This document shows positions 47,901 through 61,200 of a DNA stretch of 64,000 nt, piece after piece (position 1 is the first letter of the stretch; every line of letters begins with the position of its first letter). The position numbers were made by a program, and so were the translations under genes. Origin of the DNA: Lethocerus indicus (Eukaryota; Arthropoda; Insecta; Hemiptera; Belostomatidae); the NCBI GenBank assembly GCA_019843655.1, contig JACDQD010000010.1:7671637-7735636 (forward strand). Reading direction: 5' to 3'. Under the pieces are notes generated by a model. That model did no database searches. It was not told the origin of the DNA and saw only the letters and a program-made list of their open reading frames with translations.

Positions 47901-48659
47901 GTCCTAATTTAAAGAGATTAAACCGTATGGGATATTAAGCGTAGACATATTTGATCTATATCGTCCGCATTGCGGATCTTTTGGACCCGCAGTCGGGGCA
48001 TCGCCCAATTTGTAAATCGGATTGACTGATCCATAATGGATACTACATATTGTAAAGTAAGCGTTCTAGTTGAATTCGAAAAATAAATATTCAAAAATTT
48101 CTTTTCGGTACGAAAAAAACAAACGAAAAAAATCAATATATATATTTATTGAGGGAACTATATTCTGCCCTTATTGATTTATTCTAAGATTGAATTATTC
48201 TAAAAATACATTTTTCATAATGCACTCTATTTTATTAAGATCGAAGATTTTTAATATATCAATTTTTCTATAATAGGGGAGGACTATCTATCTTAAGATA
48301 GATGGCACTGTTACTGATTGAATGGACGTTTGATTTGGGCCTTTGGGAGGATAATATGTTCTTTGTATAATACCGTTCAATTAAGCATACACATTTTTTT
48401 TATAATATTTGTGTTATTCAATTTTTACATATTCGTATGTAATTACTGAATTTGGTAGCTGAGACAAGTAAGGATGTTTGAACAATCGACGTTTCGTGAC
48501 CACATTTCATATACCTCTTCCGCTCGGTGGGTGCTATACTGCATGTCGAATGAAACCATCCTATTGTATAGTTGAACCCTGAATACGACCAGAGTTCTAT
48601 TTCCGAATTTCGCAATTTTTAACTGTAAGGGAAAGCCCCGTTTTGCGGCTTTCATAAAA
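41935..48659. other. No gene recognised; repeats not identified
   Basis: AT-rich DNA with normal CpG. The 43.0-43.55, 44.0-44.33, 46.24-46.54 and 47.27-47.64 kb frames were examined and show no recognisable domain. A short perfect palindrome (ATCTATCTTAAGATAGAT) lies near 48287-48304. Confidence 0.4.
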
Positions 48660-49796
48660 TTGAAACGACCGCCGGAATTCGGCCGCTATTTTTAGATTAG
48701 CGAATGAGGCGCGCCAATACCTGACCGGCTATTGCGGCTTTTCAAGGTGGAAAAGCCTCCGGTGCGAGACGGGACCTCGGGTTTCAGTTCCCTGGGTACG
48801 CACAGAGCGCTCTCTTCGGACCTACTGACTGACCCGCCTAACGGTTTTCAAGTGCACTAGACCAGGACCGGGGCCTGCCCCCCCAGTATCCGTTCCGTCC
48901 GCTTTCCGCATCTCCGGCCTCTGATTTTCTGTGTTGTGCACGTCGCTTTATTTCCTTCGGCACGACGCCCGCTCTTCGCCACTAACATCGCCCGCCTCTG
49001 CTCGCCACTTCATAGCACGGCTCGTTTTTAATCATCATCATCTGTCATAGCTCATAAATCATGAGACATCATCCGGCCGCCCTACCCAATCGCCGCTTTG
49101 CGATCTGATCGTAAGTTGTGAGTTTCTTGGTTTCCTTCGGCCGAGACATCCCCCGCCGCCCTCTCACCGGCATTGCTTACTTCCGCCTGCGTCTCCAAGC
49201 TTATTTAACCGCTCGCTCCCTTCTTTTCCCTCTTGTAGCCATGCATCGTTCGCTCTCTCGATCTAAAAGGACTACAGTGTTCCTTGGTGCGCTACTGGTT
49301 CAGTTCCCCAACGCGAGTGGGATATAAATTTCGGTGGCTGGTACATTACATATAAATTAGTTTTATAATTCAGTCCCGTTGTCGGACCGCTCCGAGCGGG
49401 GTAACGTCGACCCCGTGGACGGACTGTCCCGAGCCGCCGCCTTCCCCCCACCGCGCTTTTAAGAGGCGACCCTACTTGTATTAATTGTTGTTTTTTCTCA
49501 AAGACCCCGACTTGGCAAGGATAAGCGGCGACGCCTCTTTTTTAGTTTAATCGATCGAAAACTGGGCGGACTCGGAACAGCCCGAACGTCGGGTGGAGAC
49601 GACCCGCTTTTTCGGCTTCACCGAGACCATCGTTCACCGATAGCTCTTACTTAACTAACGGTGTATTAGTTTTACGATTAATATTATAATCGGGCTGTCA
49701 CGACAACCCGAACCGGGTGTAGTCCGCCACTAATTGAATGACCTGAGTTGTTTCTCCGCGTTAAGATCAATTGTTTGCTGAATGTTGTAGTTAACA
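48660..49796 (+). promoter_or_regulatory. CpG-rich 5' region of the AMP deaminase gene
   Basis: From about 48.66 kb the DNA becomes C-rich and CpG-rich up to the deaminase ATG, as expected for an unmethylated promoter and leader. Candidate elements are TATAAA at 49351-49356 and an initiator TCAGTC at 49370-49375; their spacing is shorter than the usual 25-30 bases. A strong splice donor (ATC|GTAAGT) sits at 49111, and an acceptor-like TTGTAG ends at 49790, six bases before the ATG. A noncoding 5' exon joined to 49791 is therefore possible. Confidence 0.4.
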
Positions 49797-52058
49797 ATGA
49801 TGTCGCTGAGCCAAGAGAACTTATTGAGCGGTGCGAAGAGGGGCGGCGGAGGGGAGAGCGGCGTGGCCGGGGGCGGCCTAGCGGGGGCGGGCTCCCTCCT
49901 AGAAATTACCGGCGAGATATCGGCTCCCTACGATGTGCCCCAGTTCCCCATTGAACAGATCGAGAGCATGATGGCCCAACAGCGACAGTTAGCCTCCAGG
50001 GTCGAAAAAGAGCTGATCGATAAGAAGAGCTACTACGAGCCCTCGTTGGGCGGCGGGGGGTCCGCGATCGACGAAACCGACGGGTCCTCTTCCAGACTGG
50101 ACGAGCTCGACTTCCTGCCCGACTTTCAGAGGGTCTCCATCAGCGGCAAGGACGCCCCCAGCCTCACCCAGGACGACCTCGACCCCGCATCCGAAACTCT
50201 GGTCTGGGCTCTCGGAGTCAGAGAGGCCTATATGGACGTCTCTCTCCAGTCGTTTTCGCCCACAGTCTCCAGGTTCCTGAGGGACACGTGCCCTCGCCGG
50301 AGGGTGCCCATCGTCGAACACGGCCCCCAGGAGAAGCAGACTCTGGCCGACCACCCGGTCCACCCTCCTTCCAAGCGCGGCGATCCCTGGCTGATAGACT
50401 TCCCTCCTCCGTTGGGCCGCGTTATATCCTGCCGGGCCGGTGTCTACAAGGTCTTCGAGAGTGACGGTACTCCCCTCAATTATCCTTATATCGTCCTTAC
50501 CGAATTCTTGTCCGACATGAACAAACTCTGCTCCATGATTGCCGACGGTCCTCTCAAGTCTTTCTGCTTTCGCCGGCTGGTCTACCTTTCTTCCAAGTAT
50601 CAACTACACGTTTTACTTAACGAACTCAGAGAGCTGGCCGCCCAAAAAGCCGTTCCCCATCGCGATTTTTATAACATTCGCAAAGTCGACACCCATATCC
50701 ACGCGGCCTCTTGCATGAATCAGAAACACTTATTGAGATTTATAAAAAAGAATCTGAAGAATGACATGAACGAAGTAGTGGCCATGACCAAAGACGGCCC
50801 TATGACCATGAGCCAGGTTTTCAGTTCTATGAACCTGACGTCGTACGATCTGTCAGTGGACACTCTGGACGTGCACGCCGATCGCAATACTTTCCACAGA
50901 TTCGACAAATTCAACGCCAAATACAATCCGATAGGGGAGAGCAGATTGAGGGAAGTCTTCCTCAAGACGGATAACTACGTCGGAGGCAAATATTTTGCCA
51001 ATATTATCAGAGAGGTAATCTCCGACTTGGAAGAGAGCAAATATCAGAACGCCGAGCTGCGACTCTCGATATACGGGAAGAGCGCTAAAGAATGGGACAA
51101 ATTGGCCGAATGGGCGATCAAGAATAACGTTTACAGCGATAACGTCCGCTGGTTGATTCAAGTGCCCAGACTGTACGACGTGTTTAAATCTAACAAAATG
51201 ATGGACAACTTCCAGCAGCTGTTGGAGAACGTGTTCGGGCCGTTATTCGAAGCGACAGATAACCCGGACAGTCACCCGGATCTGCACAGATTCCTGCAGT
51301 ACGTCATCGGATTCGACTCGGTCGACGACGAAAGTAAACCGGAGTACCCGGTGTTCGATAAAGACCTAGCCACTCCCGACCAGTGGGACGTCCCGGAGAA
51401 TCCTCCGTACGCCTACTACATCTATTACATGTTCACCAACTTGTCCGTGCTGAACCATTTCAGGCGCGAGCGGGGAATGAACACTTTCGTGCTAAGGCCG
51501 CACTGCGGAGAGGCGGGGCCCGTGCAGCACTTGGTATGCGGCTTCATGATGGCCCAGAATATATCACACGGGCTACTCCTCAGGAAAGTGCCAGTACTCC
51601 AGTACCTCTACTATCTGGCGCAGATCGGCATAGCCATGTCCCCGCTGAGCAACAATTCTCTGTTCTTGAACTACCACAGGAACCCGCTGCCGGAGTTCCT
51701 CGCCAGGGGACTGTGCGTCTCCCTTAGCACGGACGACCCGCTCCAGTTTCACTTCACGAAGGAGCCCCTGATGGAGGAGTACAGCATAGCGGCCCAGGTG
51801 TTGAAGCTGTCCCCTTGCGATATGTGCGAGTTGGCCAGGAACAGTGTGCTGATGAGCGGGTTTCCTCACGAGATGAAGCGCCACTGGCTGGGACCCAACT
51901 ACACCAGGGAGGGGATAACCGGCAACGATATTGTTCGCACCAACGTGCCCGATATCCGCGTCTCGTACAGGATGGAAACTCTCCTGGAGGAACTCTGCAG
52001 TATATTCAGGGTCCTCGAAAGTAACGACGTCCCCAACGGGGAGACCTCCAATTCATAA
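49797..52058 (+). CDS. AMP deaminase (complete, single coding exon)
   Basis: AMP deaminase (EC 3.5.4.6) hydrolyses AMP to IMP and ammonia in the cytosol, controlling adenylate balance and the purine nucleotide cycle. The 753-residue frame is uninterrupted, and an in-frame TAG at 49788-49790 fixes the start at MMSLSQ. A Gly-rich N-terminus (12-32) precedes [14 protein letters not shown] (41-54), which matches the start of animal AMPD2 homology. The catalytic barrel holds all zinc and active-site residues: H300 and H302 (THIHA), H569 and E572 (HCGEAG), H591 (NISHG), D646 and D647 (SLSTDDP). Their spacings agree with yeast AMPD to within one residue. Conserved blocks [25 protein letters not shown] and [13 protein letters not shown] are intact, and the C-terminus reaches [10 protein letters not shown]. 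Codon use is GC- and CpG-rich, unlike the USP exons. The lack of introns is unusual for the animal family; it may be a functional retrogene or the result of intron loss. Confidence 0.97.
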   Translation: MMSLSQENLLSGAKRGGGGESGVAGGGLAGAGSLLEITGEISAPYDVPQFPIEQIESMMAQQRQLASRVEKELIDKKSYYEPSLGGGGSAIDETDGSSSRLDELDFLPDFQRVSISGKDAPSLTQDDLDPASETLVWALGVREAYMDVSLQSFSPTVSRFLRDTCPRRRVPIVEHGPQEKQTLADHPVHPPSKRGDPWLIDFPPPLGRVISCRAGVYKVFESDGTPLNYPYIVLTEFLSDMNKLCSMIADGPLKSFCFRRLVYLSSKYQLHVLLNELRELAAQKAVPHRDFYNIRKVDTHIHAASCMNQKHLLRFIKKNLKNDMNEVVAMTKDGPMTMSQVFSSMNLTSYDLSVDTLDVHADRNTFHRFDKFNAKYNPIGESRLREVFLKTDNYVGGKYFANIIREVISDLEESKYQNAELRLSIYGKSAKEWDKLAEWAIKNNVYSDNVRWLIQVPRLYDVFKSNKMMDNFQQLLENVFGPLFEATDNPDSHPDLHRFLQYVIGFDSVDDESKPEYPVFDKDLATPDQWDVPENPPYAYYIYYMFTNLSVLNHFRRERGMNTFVLRPHCGEAGPVQHLVCGFMMAQNISHGLLLRKVPVLQYLYYLAQIGIAMSPLSNNSLFLNYHRNPLPEFLARGLCVSLSTDDPLQFHFTKEPLMEEYSIAAQVLKLSPCDMCELARNSVLMSGFPHEMKRHWLGPNYTREGITGNDIVRTNVPDIRVSYRMETLLEELCSIFRVLESNDVPNGETSNS

Positions 52059-52820
52059 TATCTCGGCTTCTTGGGGTCGCGACATAGAACGGGTACAGGT
52101 CGGATTCGTCGCGATCGCATAGTTTATTCTAAAACCTGATAATTTAGGTCTCCGCCCGACCAGTGTAGGTACCGGCCGAACCGAAGATCTGCTAATATAA
52201 TCGGTTAACTATTATTTTTGTATTGCCGGTCGTCCGGCATTACGGTGTTATACGATATTGACCTTCTAGAAACGTCATTACTACTAATACGATTGCTAAA
52301 ATTGTTTAACTTTTATGTAAAATTTTTTATCACGAAACATTTCTCCTCTTGACCAAACTTTAACCGAATGAGCTTACGAATTACCGATAAGTATCGAATA
52401 GATATTGAAATAGTTGTTTTTTAACTGTTGGGGAGTAAAGTAGCGGCTAGTCGAGCCATTAATAGTGTCGGTCCGAATTCGAGCTCTGTTTTAGCAGAAT
52501 GTCCTGTTGTATGCAAGGAATTAAAACTGGTAAAAGTGGTACGCTTGGAATTGACGCGAATTATTTTATTGAGTGGAATAATGAAAAGATGAATTTAACG
52601 TTTTGGGATTTTTTTGGCAGACGAAGCTTTAAACGGTATCGATGATAATATATATTTATAATAATTATGTAACCCGATCATAGTTTATGACGGCGTCTTT
52701 ACGAAGACGGTGTATCGATAAATTTTAATTTTTTATACATATGCATATATATATATTGGAAGCTTGCTATGTAACGCATATATATACTATATCGTGGTTA
52801 ATAAAGTGTTTATAAATTAG
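52059..52820 (+). other. Probable 3' UTR of the AMP deaminase gene
   Basis: From the stop to the poly(A) signal the sequence has no ORF of note and becomes increasingly AT-rich, with a TA-rich stretch at 52740-52790. About 760 bases would be a normal 3' UTR. No oligo(A) tract follows it. Confidence 0.55.
52800..52805 (+). terminator. Poly(A) signal for the AMP deaminase transcript
   Basis: AATAAA followed at once by a GTGTTT GU-type element, about 740 bases after the stop codon. It is the best-placed canonical signal in the 3' flank. Confidence 0.55.
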
Positions 52821-52829
52821 ACTTTGTCG

Positions 52830-53447
52830 CACAATTTGTCACTACCCGATTCGTTGCACTCACGTTTTAATTCTTTTTGGCAGAATATTGAGGTTTAAAT
52901 TCAGTTTGTAATGTTCTCCAATAGTTTCTGTAGTAATTTTCGTTTTGATGGAGGCGAGAAACGATTGCCAAGAGTTTAGTAACCTTGACAGGTCCAGTTA
53001 TCATTTCAGATGATAAATGAAGGTCCCGGGGTGAGGAAATATTTATATATCGCCGCGGTTTCATGGCAGCAATGGTATAAATAGAATTATATTGGTTGTT
53101 GAAAAAACAGATTCGAGTTCGATATATTGATCGGTGAATGTTACCGGTTGAGACATTTTCGGTTTAGACTTTCGGATTTACGAAATTGAATTTTCTTTTT
53201 GAGGGTCTCACTTTCATGTTTCGTATGGAGTTCTGGTGTTCTTTCGGGGCCCCAATTTCAGCAAACCTCCGATGAAAGTGGCGCATGAACATCAGACCCA
53301 TGGGCATCCGCTGAGACCGTGGAATGTTTCGACTCGTGCGGGCGTCTGGAGGTCACTCATACCCTTATCTCATAGGTCTCATTTTATGTTTTGCTTTATA
53401 CATATCTCATCATTCTTCTTTTTCAAGACCTTTGTTCTTTTAATATC
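52830..53447. other. No gene recognised
   Basis: Intergenic. The plus-strand frame 53236-53496 is only meaningful at its end, where it runs into a jockey fragment. Confidence 0.4.
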
Positions 53448-53520
53448 ATATCCTCATACAAGACTCCAAGGAATTGGCTTAAACCGAAAATTATGACTAC
53501 TTAGGCAATGGAGAGGTACA
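53448..53520 (+). mobile_element. Short jockey-clade retrotransposon fragment
   Basis: The translation PHTRLQGIGLNRKL, stop, LLRQ matches PHTRLKRTDLNRKFGLLRP of the 5.5-kb relic position by position apart from substitutions and the stop. Only about 24 residues remain recognisable. It probably derives from the same family as the 5.5-kb copy. Confidence 0.55.
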
Positions 53521-56500
53521 TAACTCTTGGTTGGAAATTTGTTGAAATTGTTGAAAGAAATATTGTTTCCTTTTGTTCTATTTGGAATCTACCCTATATG
53601 CATGCTATATTTTAAGGGTAAACCTGAATTAATGCATATGCATGTATATGCATAATAATGAATATGCACTTTGGACAATATTCGACGTTTGGGCCGTATT
53701 GGACAATATTCAGATGCGCCGTAAGCTTTTCAGAACGTGTGAACCTCCCTACCTGGCCTTGACACTTCTTTAAGACTGGTGGGTAGTTTTATTAAATCGT
53801 TTCAATTTATTAATTGACCTCTATTTTTGTAATTAATAAATGGATTAATGACCGTTTCAAGGATCTTTCCAGTGAGTTACTTTGAGGGCTATAATAAGAC
53901 CCGTCCGCCCTCCAAATGTCTTTGGTTGGCCTAGGTGAGTTTCTACGCTTTGTTTCAGACGGCAGAACTGCTTCGAAGTTAATAGTTAAGCTTGAATCGT
54001 TTAAAATGCGCATTACATCTCCATTTATGTGTATAAATAAGTTTACGGTACGTCAATATTCGTTACAAACGGTCGTGGCAGTTCATAGGGACACGTGCAT
54101 CCCAAGCTATACAGTTTGAGTAGGTGTAATTTAATTTCTTAATTTGTTTATTCATAACCGGTTCGCCGGATGTGTTTACCTTCCATCAATTGAATAGTAC
54201 AGGTGTGCCATTTTGTGTGGCAGTATGATGCGGGCCGCATAAACTTTTCTCAACTATATATTAAGACTCATGCAATTAACATTTTGTTATCCAGATCTGC
54301 AGAATACAAACAATTAGAATATATTTGCCGGCTAATTGTATTCAATCGATTTCAAGTTGGCCGCAGTAAAGTGAATGGGGTGAATATTGTTTGGGCCCAT
54401 ACTTGAGGTGATAAGAGTGCAGTCACATTACCAGTTTAGTTAGTGAGGAATAACTGAAGGAGAAGTAAGAAATCGCCGCTTGATTGTGTTCCGGCTAGAG
54501 CCTCGGGTTTTGAATACGATCCAATAATTTCAATTCGTCACAAGAGAGGTTTGTAAACTCCAGTCTACTATGTAGAATATTTAAATTCCTTCTACGGCTC
54601 TTCTGTTCCAATACTCTCGCCTAGCCCCTTTATCCGACGTTGGTTTGGATCGGTTTCAAGAATTACATCACCATCGACTGTGTAAGGTCATGACGTCCAC
54701 TGGTGTTTCCCACACATCCCTGTTCGCACGACCGTTTATTTTTAGGACCATCCCCCACATCCTATGTTTCCTGTTTCTGTTTCTTTTCGTTTTCAGCAAC
54801 TCTAACGCTCGGTAAACTAAATAAAGCACATTGTCTTAATAACATATGAAGACCGACAATAACATAATCAGGCCTAATTGGTTGCACCGACATGCATGAA
54901 GGAGCCACAAATAACTGCCTGAAATTGAAGAAATACGTTCAGCAACCGGAGAATGAAACAATCCCCAGCGACTTCGGAATTTCGCTTCATTTATTCCTTG
55001 TCCCTAAACTAAAAAGTGAAAACTTTGGGAGCGTATTGGAGATAGATAAACTCAGATGAAAAGTCCTTTGGAGATTTGCTGGTTTCTACTTTGTTATGGA
55101 GAAGGTCACAAAAAAAACACCCCAATAAGGGAAAATGAGTGTAATCCAATATGCGGGATATTGTCTCAAATCCACTTGAAAGCTTCTACTGTAAACATAA
55201 CCTTTGCTGAAACCTTAACAGAAAAAAAACATTTGTGGAGTAAATGACGAATTCATGAGAAAATGGTTGGTTTGTGTTTGCATCCTGCCCTAAGAATTTG
55301 ACAGTTATTTTTCGCAAACTTTCAAGTGGATTAAACAATAATATGCCGTGTATTGGATTACGCTCATTTTCCTTTACTCGATGTTTTTTGCGATCTTCTC
55401 AATAGTGAAGTTTAATTTGCCGGTTACGTATTTTTGAGTTTTTTCTCTGTTCCCATGATGAGCGCGCCCACTTACTCGGTCCCGCCGATCCCTGTCAAGC
55501 TGTCAACTCCGAAACTGGCACAGTTTAAATTGAGATTAATTCCCGATGTGTGTCTTAAGGACGTACCGGCCGTCGAATGGGAGCCGGGTGCCCGTCATGA
55601 ATAACAATTAGGGGTCGAATAATGAACTGTCTTTGTCGTCGGAGCTCTTCATTCGGTGCTTCCGCCAGCCCCCACTCAAGCCAACAGACTTGTGATGGGG
55701 CCGAAGGTAAAAATGTTAGAAACCTTGGAAGAGTAAGCATTTTATTAGCTCTCGAGTAAACCTTCCACTTGATTTTCGGTAAGATGTCTAAATATAAAAC
55801 AATTATTCAAGCCCATAGAGGGCCGACAGTGTATTGTTGAACGTTTTCTAATTTGAAGATAAATGAAGGATTGCGACATTATCTCTGCCAAATGATAGTT
55901 TAGTATCATTTTTTAAAAAATAAACTTTTTTATTATATGATAAAGCTCAGACTCTTGATCTGTGCTGACTTCCGGAGAATGCCCAAAACATTTAAAAAAC
56001 AGTTTAAATACATTATGGGATGACAAATTATGTTACACAAACTGAACAAATATAGAGTAATAAACGGATTCAGCGAACGTTGCAGCTAAAAAACAGAAAC
56101 CGGTCTGTAAAGAATACAAAATCGATTCAATGGTCCTACGGAGTAGGAAATGTGGGACAAAAATTACAACCAAGAAAACCGCCCAACTCAATGGGTTTAG
56201 TAATACTAATGGACTTCGTACGAATGGAATCGAAACAAAAGCAACTTTATGATTTGCGTGTCTGTTTCATTAGAATTTAGTATTTAAAAAATATAAGTCG
56301 AAGCAGACTTTTTGTAAACCTGATTCCTGTTTTTATATACATTGTATCCAGGCAAGCGTTGGTATCTTTGTTTCCGTTCTGTTTGCAGTGTCCTAGGTTG
56401 TCGTCTATTGTCTCGAGAGATTAATTTGTAAGAATATCAAATCACTGCCTTATTTGAAATGGTTAGGAAAAATGGGTTTCTCTACAATTTTCAAATCCGA

Positions 56501-59500
56501 GTTGAAATTACCAAGTAAGCTTGTCATCGCATCAGTAATAATATATTTGTAGTGTAGTTACACCATCATCATTATTACGATCTTCTGTATCCACTCGCTT
56601 CCGGCTTACCATAGAGGACCCCCAAACAGGTATCTTAAATATATATTACTGTTGATGTTTTTATGTATATGGTGTGACTAACGGCTGTAACTGAAAGTTG
56701 ATATCAGTCCAGGGCTCGGCAATACTGGAGGGGGTATGAAAAACATACCGGTCAAGAAAACTATTGCCAACTGTTAATTTAAATTCGGTTTTGACGGCCG
56801 CAAAATCTGTCGGAGAAAAATAATTATTTGTTTGCGACGACTGTAAGACGCCGAACCGGAAGCCATTTGGCGTACGCGGACGTGGAATCGAAGACTGAAA
56901 AAATTGAAATGTAGCTCTCTGTTTGCGGTCGCGGATTTGTGGTCGTGCGACCCGTCTTGGTTGAAACGAAAAACAAGATTGAAAAATGAAACCCACATAT
57001 TATGGTGGCGCATTTTCCTTGCAAGTCCCAAGTACCGCTACGCAGCGCAAAATGTTCCCAACTTTTGTCTCCGTCTATAAGATCCGATCTCAACCGCTGT
57101 TGCGAGTTAGTGCCACAGTTCATTGGAAGTTTCCTACTTGAATTTAACTCGTGGCCATTCTCGTTCGTATTGTACACATCGCCGTGTATTGCCTCGTGCG
57201 CGAGGGCTTTTGAAATCGGGCAGTGATCGAACCGATGGCCGAATTTCGAGCGCGAATCGATAATCGGAGCTATCGAGACACGCGATTTGACTACTTTTGA
57301 GTGGCGTGTTCAACGGTATCTGGAGGCGAAAAGCAACACTACTATGAGATTATCCTGCGTTCGATTATATTGTCAGGAATATAATTAGTACTTCGATACC
57401 GTAGTGACCGGTTCCGTTTCCCGGGACAAGTAGTGACCGAACGGACTTTATCCAATGTTTAAACAAAGCCCTTCAGTATTGGTATATGCTATTCGTCCTC
57501 ATCTATAAAGTATTAGGCATCGTGAGAGTAGAATTTCACCTTAGGAATAAAGGTGAAATATGGTTACAGTTGTAGTGCAAAAAGTATTGAAACATTTGTG
57601 ATCAAACTCTACAGGATATTTCTTCATTTTGGAGTACTCATCTTCGGTTTAGCAGCTGAACAGAGTATGAGAGCGTGTTTGCTAATTAGTATTTTTCTGC
57701 GTTATAATAGAACCTATTTATTTGGAGATATGCGATATTCTGCGTCCGCTGATCCATTTTTCAGTAGGAGCTGAAGTTGAAACTACTTTAAAACCATATA
57801 GATGAGTGGAAATAGAATGTCGCAAGGGTACACTGAGAAGCGGTATTGAATTATTCAATAACAATAACGGCTTAAGGCTGGTTATACCGCTTGGCCATTT
57901 ACAAACCTAACAATATCGTTAAAGCGATATACGACATTGTTTCAGATTTTGGCCAGTGTGACGCCGTAGGACCGGAGAGTTAGGCTCCAACCTCTGCGGA
58001 CAGCGGGCAGCGGCCGAAGGAACGGTAGGATAACCAAAAATATTATAAACAAAAAATTGATTTTCACTATAGATTACTCCAAATTTTACACTATCGTGTT
58101 TACTCATTTCGGTAGATTAAACACACAGTAGCCGAAATCCAATCCGTGTCGTCCAATTTAGACTCCGAAACTGCCAAGTTTCGGTCCCATTTATCCTTTT
58201 TTCACGCGGATTTTCTGCTACTTTTGAAATTATATCTGCGGGTCATCCGACAATCCTGCATCTAATAACACCTTAGCTGCTGGCTATTTTGTGCTTATTA
58301 TATTTGAAATTGCTCGGCGCTATCGTCGCCTGAACACTCGTGTAATCCACAGAATTCAAATCGCGAATGCCGCACTCTGTCTCTATTGATACTGTAGGTC
58401 AGATACGGCAGGTTTATCTCCCCTAGATATGTCTGCACAGATTGTTCGCCGTTTGGGTATAGACGGTCCACAAAATGTCTACCTACACATACTATCGAAT
58501 TACAGATATTTTAACGCGAGATAAAATAAAGAATACAAATAATTTTGGATGGTATTAAGAGGTGTGCCGGTTTTCGTTGAGCTATGGGGAAATCATCTCG
58601 GATTATACTTCTCGGTACCGGGTTCTTCTTGATGCGAGTCCCATCATTTCTATTTCCAGAACTTTTCGGGCGAGTACCACCTTTAGGTTGTGGTAGATCA
58701 GTTTCTGGTTCCCCTCCGCCAGTAGCACTCTGTTTTATGTTATAGGCGCTTAAGATGTATAGTTTTATACGAATTCCGGGCCGGAAATTAATCGACAATT
58801 TGGTCTTGGGTTGAGGGAGGGGGTTGACGGCGGCGATAAATACTTGATTTAAGACCCACTTTTAATGTCAACTGCCCTTTGTGCGCCAGGTGGAGGGGGG
58901 CGGAATGCGCTGCGTGGAACCCTAGCCGTTTTATCGGGGCTCGTAAATGCCCCGGTCATATATTGTGGAACCGGGCGAAAACTATTTACACGGAACGCAG
59001 CCAACGTTCGGGGAAATTCCTGTGCGCTTACACGTTAGTGATGGAGGAGTATTATACCACCGATAGCGATGGCGATAGGACTCCGAGCGTAGCGCAGTTG
59101 TGGAGAGTGACGCTACCGTACCCAGAGTACCAATCTCAAGTAACAGTCTGAATGTTCTCTGAAGATATGTATTTCATTTTATGCAGTGCCAGTTACGACT
59201 TCACATTAAGCTTCGTGGACTTAAGAAGTCGATTTACATACGACCCTTGTCGTCCGGACGCAATCCAAGTGCCAAACCCATATTCCACTTATCTTAGATT
59301 CCTTGTTTTAAACTCACTTTAACAACTTCTTGGTAGATGGCTAACTCATCTGCAATTCGACTTCGAACCCTGATAAGGTCCTTAAAATAACTTCAATAAT
59401 GTCGGGCAAATGATGACGCGCATATAAAATGACTAGCTGAAATATTTACCGTTTTCTCGATAGTCCGAGCGATGCTTTATGAGGAAATGGCCACGTGTTT

Positions 59501-61123
59501 CCTTAATACCTAGTAATGGCAGGAGTACCATCGTTGGGTGGCCTCTCCATCAAATTATATTCGTGTTATCTAATCGCACTGTCGGTAAAAATAATTAAAA
59601 AAAAATTTTAGTCGCGACTTCAATTAAAATTCCCGTTTTAGGCACTAAGCAAAACTCCGAGGACATGACTTCTCGTTCATTACTCATTCAATTCTCTCAT
59701 TAACGGATGACATTATTCGATAATTACTAGTACGGTACTGACTACCTAATTACTTGTACAGTGTTAGTATTACTTTGGTAATATGAATCATGTTCGCGTG
59801 TTACTGATTGTATAGGATATCCATTAATTTGGGGTTCTTCTGGCTGGACGCGGTAGTTCTTATGTGGCCTGGGTGGTTTCGGAGTTACCGCGCCTCTCTC
59901 GGAAGTTGGGTCCACGATGTCGGTTAGTTTGTGGGTCGTCAACGTCATTAGGCCGTGTTCTTTGCGGTATGCCGGGGCAAATATGGAGGAGGCCAGAGCT
60001 ATGTCACGACAGGACCCTATTGCCGGCGACTCGGATATTTTCTCTCAATAACCCCTTGTCCCGCTCTAATTATATACGGGCGTTTTGCAGTGAGAGGTCC
60101 CTACTATATTATTCGTAACTGCACTTTAATGGAGTTTAATTATTCAGGAACGAACTAAGGGACTTGAAGGGGTTCATGTGGAAAAAATAAAAAAAGTAAA
60201 TTGGAGTTGGTTAGCTCTAGTGGTGACAAAATAGGAAATAATAGTTTAAAAAGAACAATTCTGAGTGAACAATTAGAGTATCGTTTTTAATTGTATTTCA
60301 AGTATAATATTAGCGCCAGTTGAATAGAAGACGAGAGAATAGGATCATATTCCTAAGTTCAAGCTTGACCATTTAGAACATATCCGTTTCAATAAGTAGG
60401 TGAATCCGAATATTAGACTTATCATTTTTATTTCGATTCGGGTAAATTTGCTAATAGTTTATTTACCGGGACGAATGGAAACGCGCGGAATTAGAATTTT
60501 GACCGAGCTCCAACAGTTCGGCGTTTCTTTCGCGACGTTCGATAGCCGGAAGACCCCAGTTTAGGACATGCGCGAGATTAATGCAAGTCCGATGTGATTG
60601 ATGCGTGGCCGCGTTTATTTTGTTGACTCGACAGCTTCGCATACGCGATAAGAATTTCCTCCCGGTATATACTGCCCGGAGCCATACATCAGAATATCGT
60701 ATCGGATATTTGAATCCTCTCAACGTTGTCAGGAATATAAAAACCCTCGATACAAACTGTAAATCCTATTCTCGTGTTTTTGTGCAGTCCAGTTTCCCCC
60801 GAAAGAAGAATCCTGGGTGGATGATATAAGATATGACAGGTCGTATAGTGTTTTTCTAGCGGGAGCAATAAAAAGAACCACAATTACTTTTCCGTAATTA
60901 ATTTGCTATTGCCATCTTCTGTTTTCACTCGCTGATTTGGTCTTAGTTTCGATCGGCTTCCCACCATCAACGCATTGGGCATGTTGGACAACCCGATACT
61001 GCATTGATTTTTCAACTTATATAAGATTTTCTGTTCTTTATAATTTTTATTTTGCCGTTTCTCTATTTTTTTATTATCCGCCAGCCTTATGATTACCGAT
61101 TCATCGTAGGGAAAACTGCTTGT
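53521..61123. other. No gene recognised
   Basis: Mixed AT-rich and CpG-containing DNA. Open frames up to about 117 codons (56.66-57.18 kb on the minus strand, where three overlap) show no domain. A 36-codon plus-strand frame from ATG 59041 ending TGA near 59151 (MEEYYTTDSDGDR) looks coding-like but lacks support. Confidence 0.4.
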
Positions 61124-61200
61124 TGCCTTTGTTTGTTGAGATACTGCTTGGGGGTTTATTCTGCGATTTAGTCGCAGTCGACGTGTCTCAACAAACAAGG
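61124..61200. repeat. Imperfect inverted repeat (hairpin)
   Basis: TTGTTTGTTGAGA near 61129-61141 pairs with TCTCAACAAACAA near 61186-61198, extended outward by GCC/GGC with a one-base bulge. A smaller TGCGA/TCGCA stem lies inside the loop near 61162-61176. The nested arrangement could be a foldback element end or a structured RNA. Confidence 0.6.

Noticed and set aside
48750..48800. GGGTTTCAGTTCCC, like a tRNA T-arm
   Set aside because: The upstream 60 bases do not fold into the other arms; it is probably part of the CpG-rich promoter region.
49989..50603. 204-codon frame antisense to AMP deaminase, and others at 50720-51161 and 51573-51884
   Set aside because: They are by-products of the GC-rich codon use of the real gene on the plus strand.
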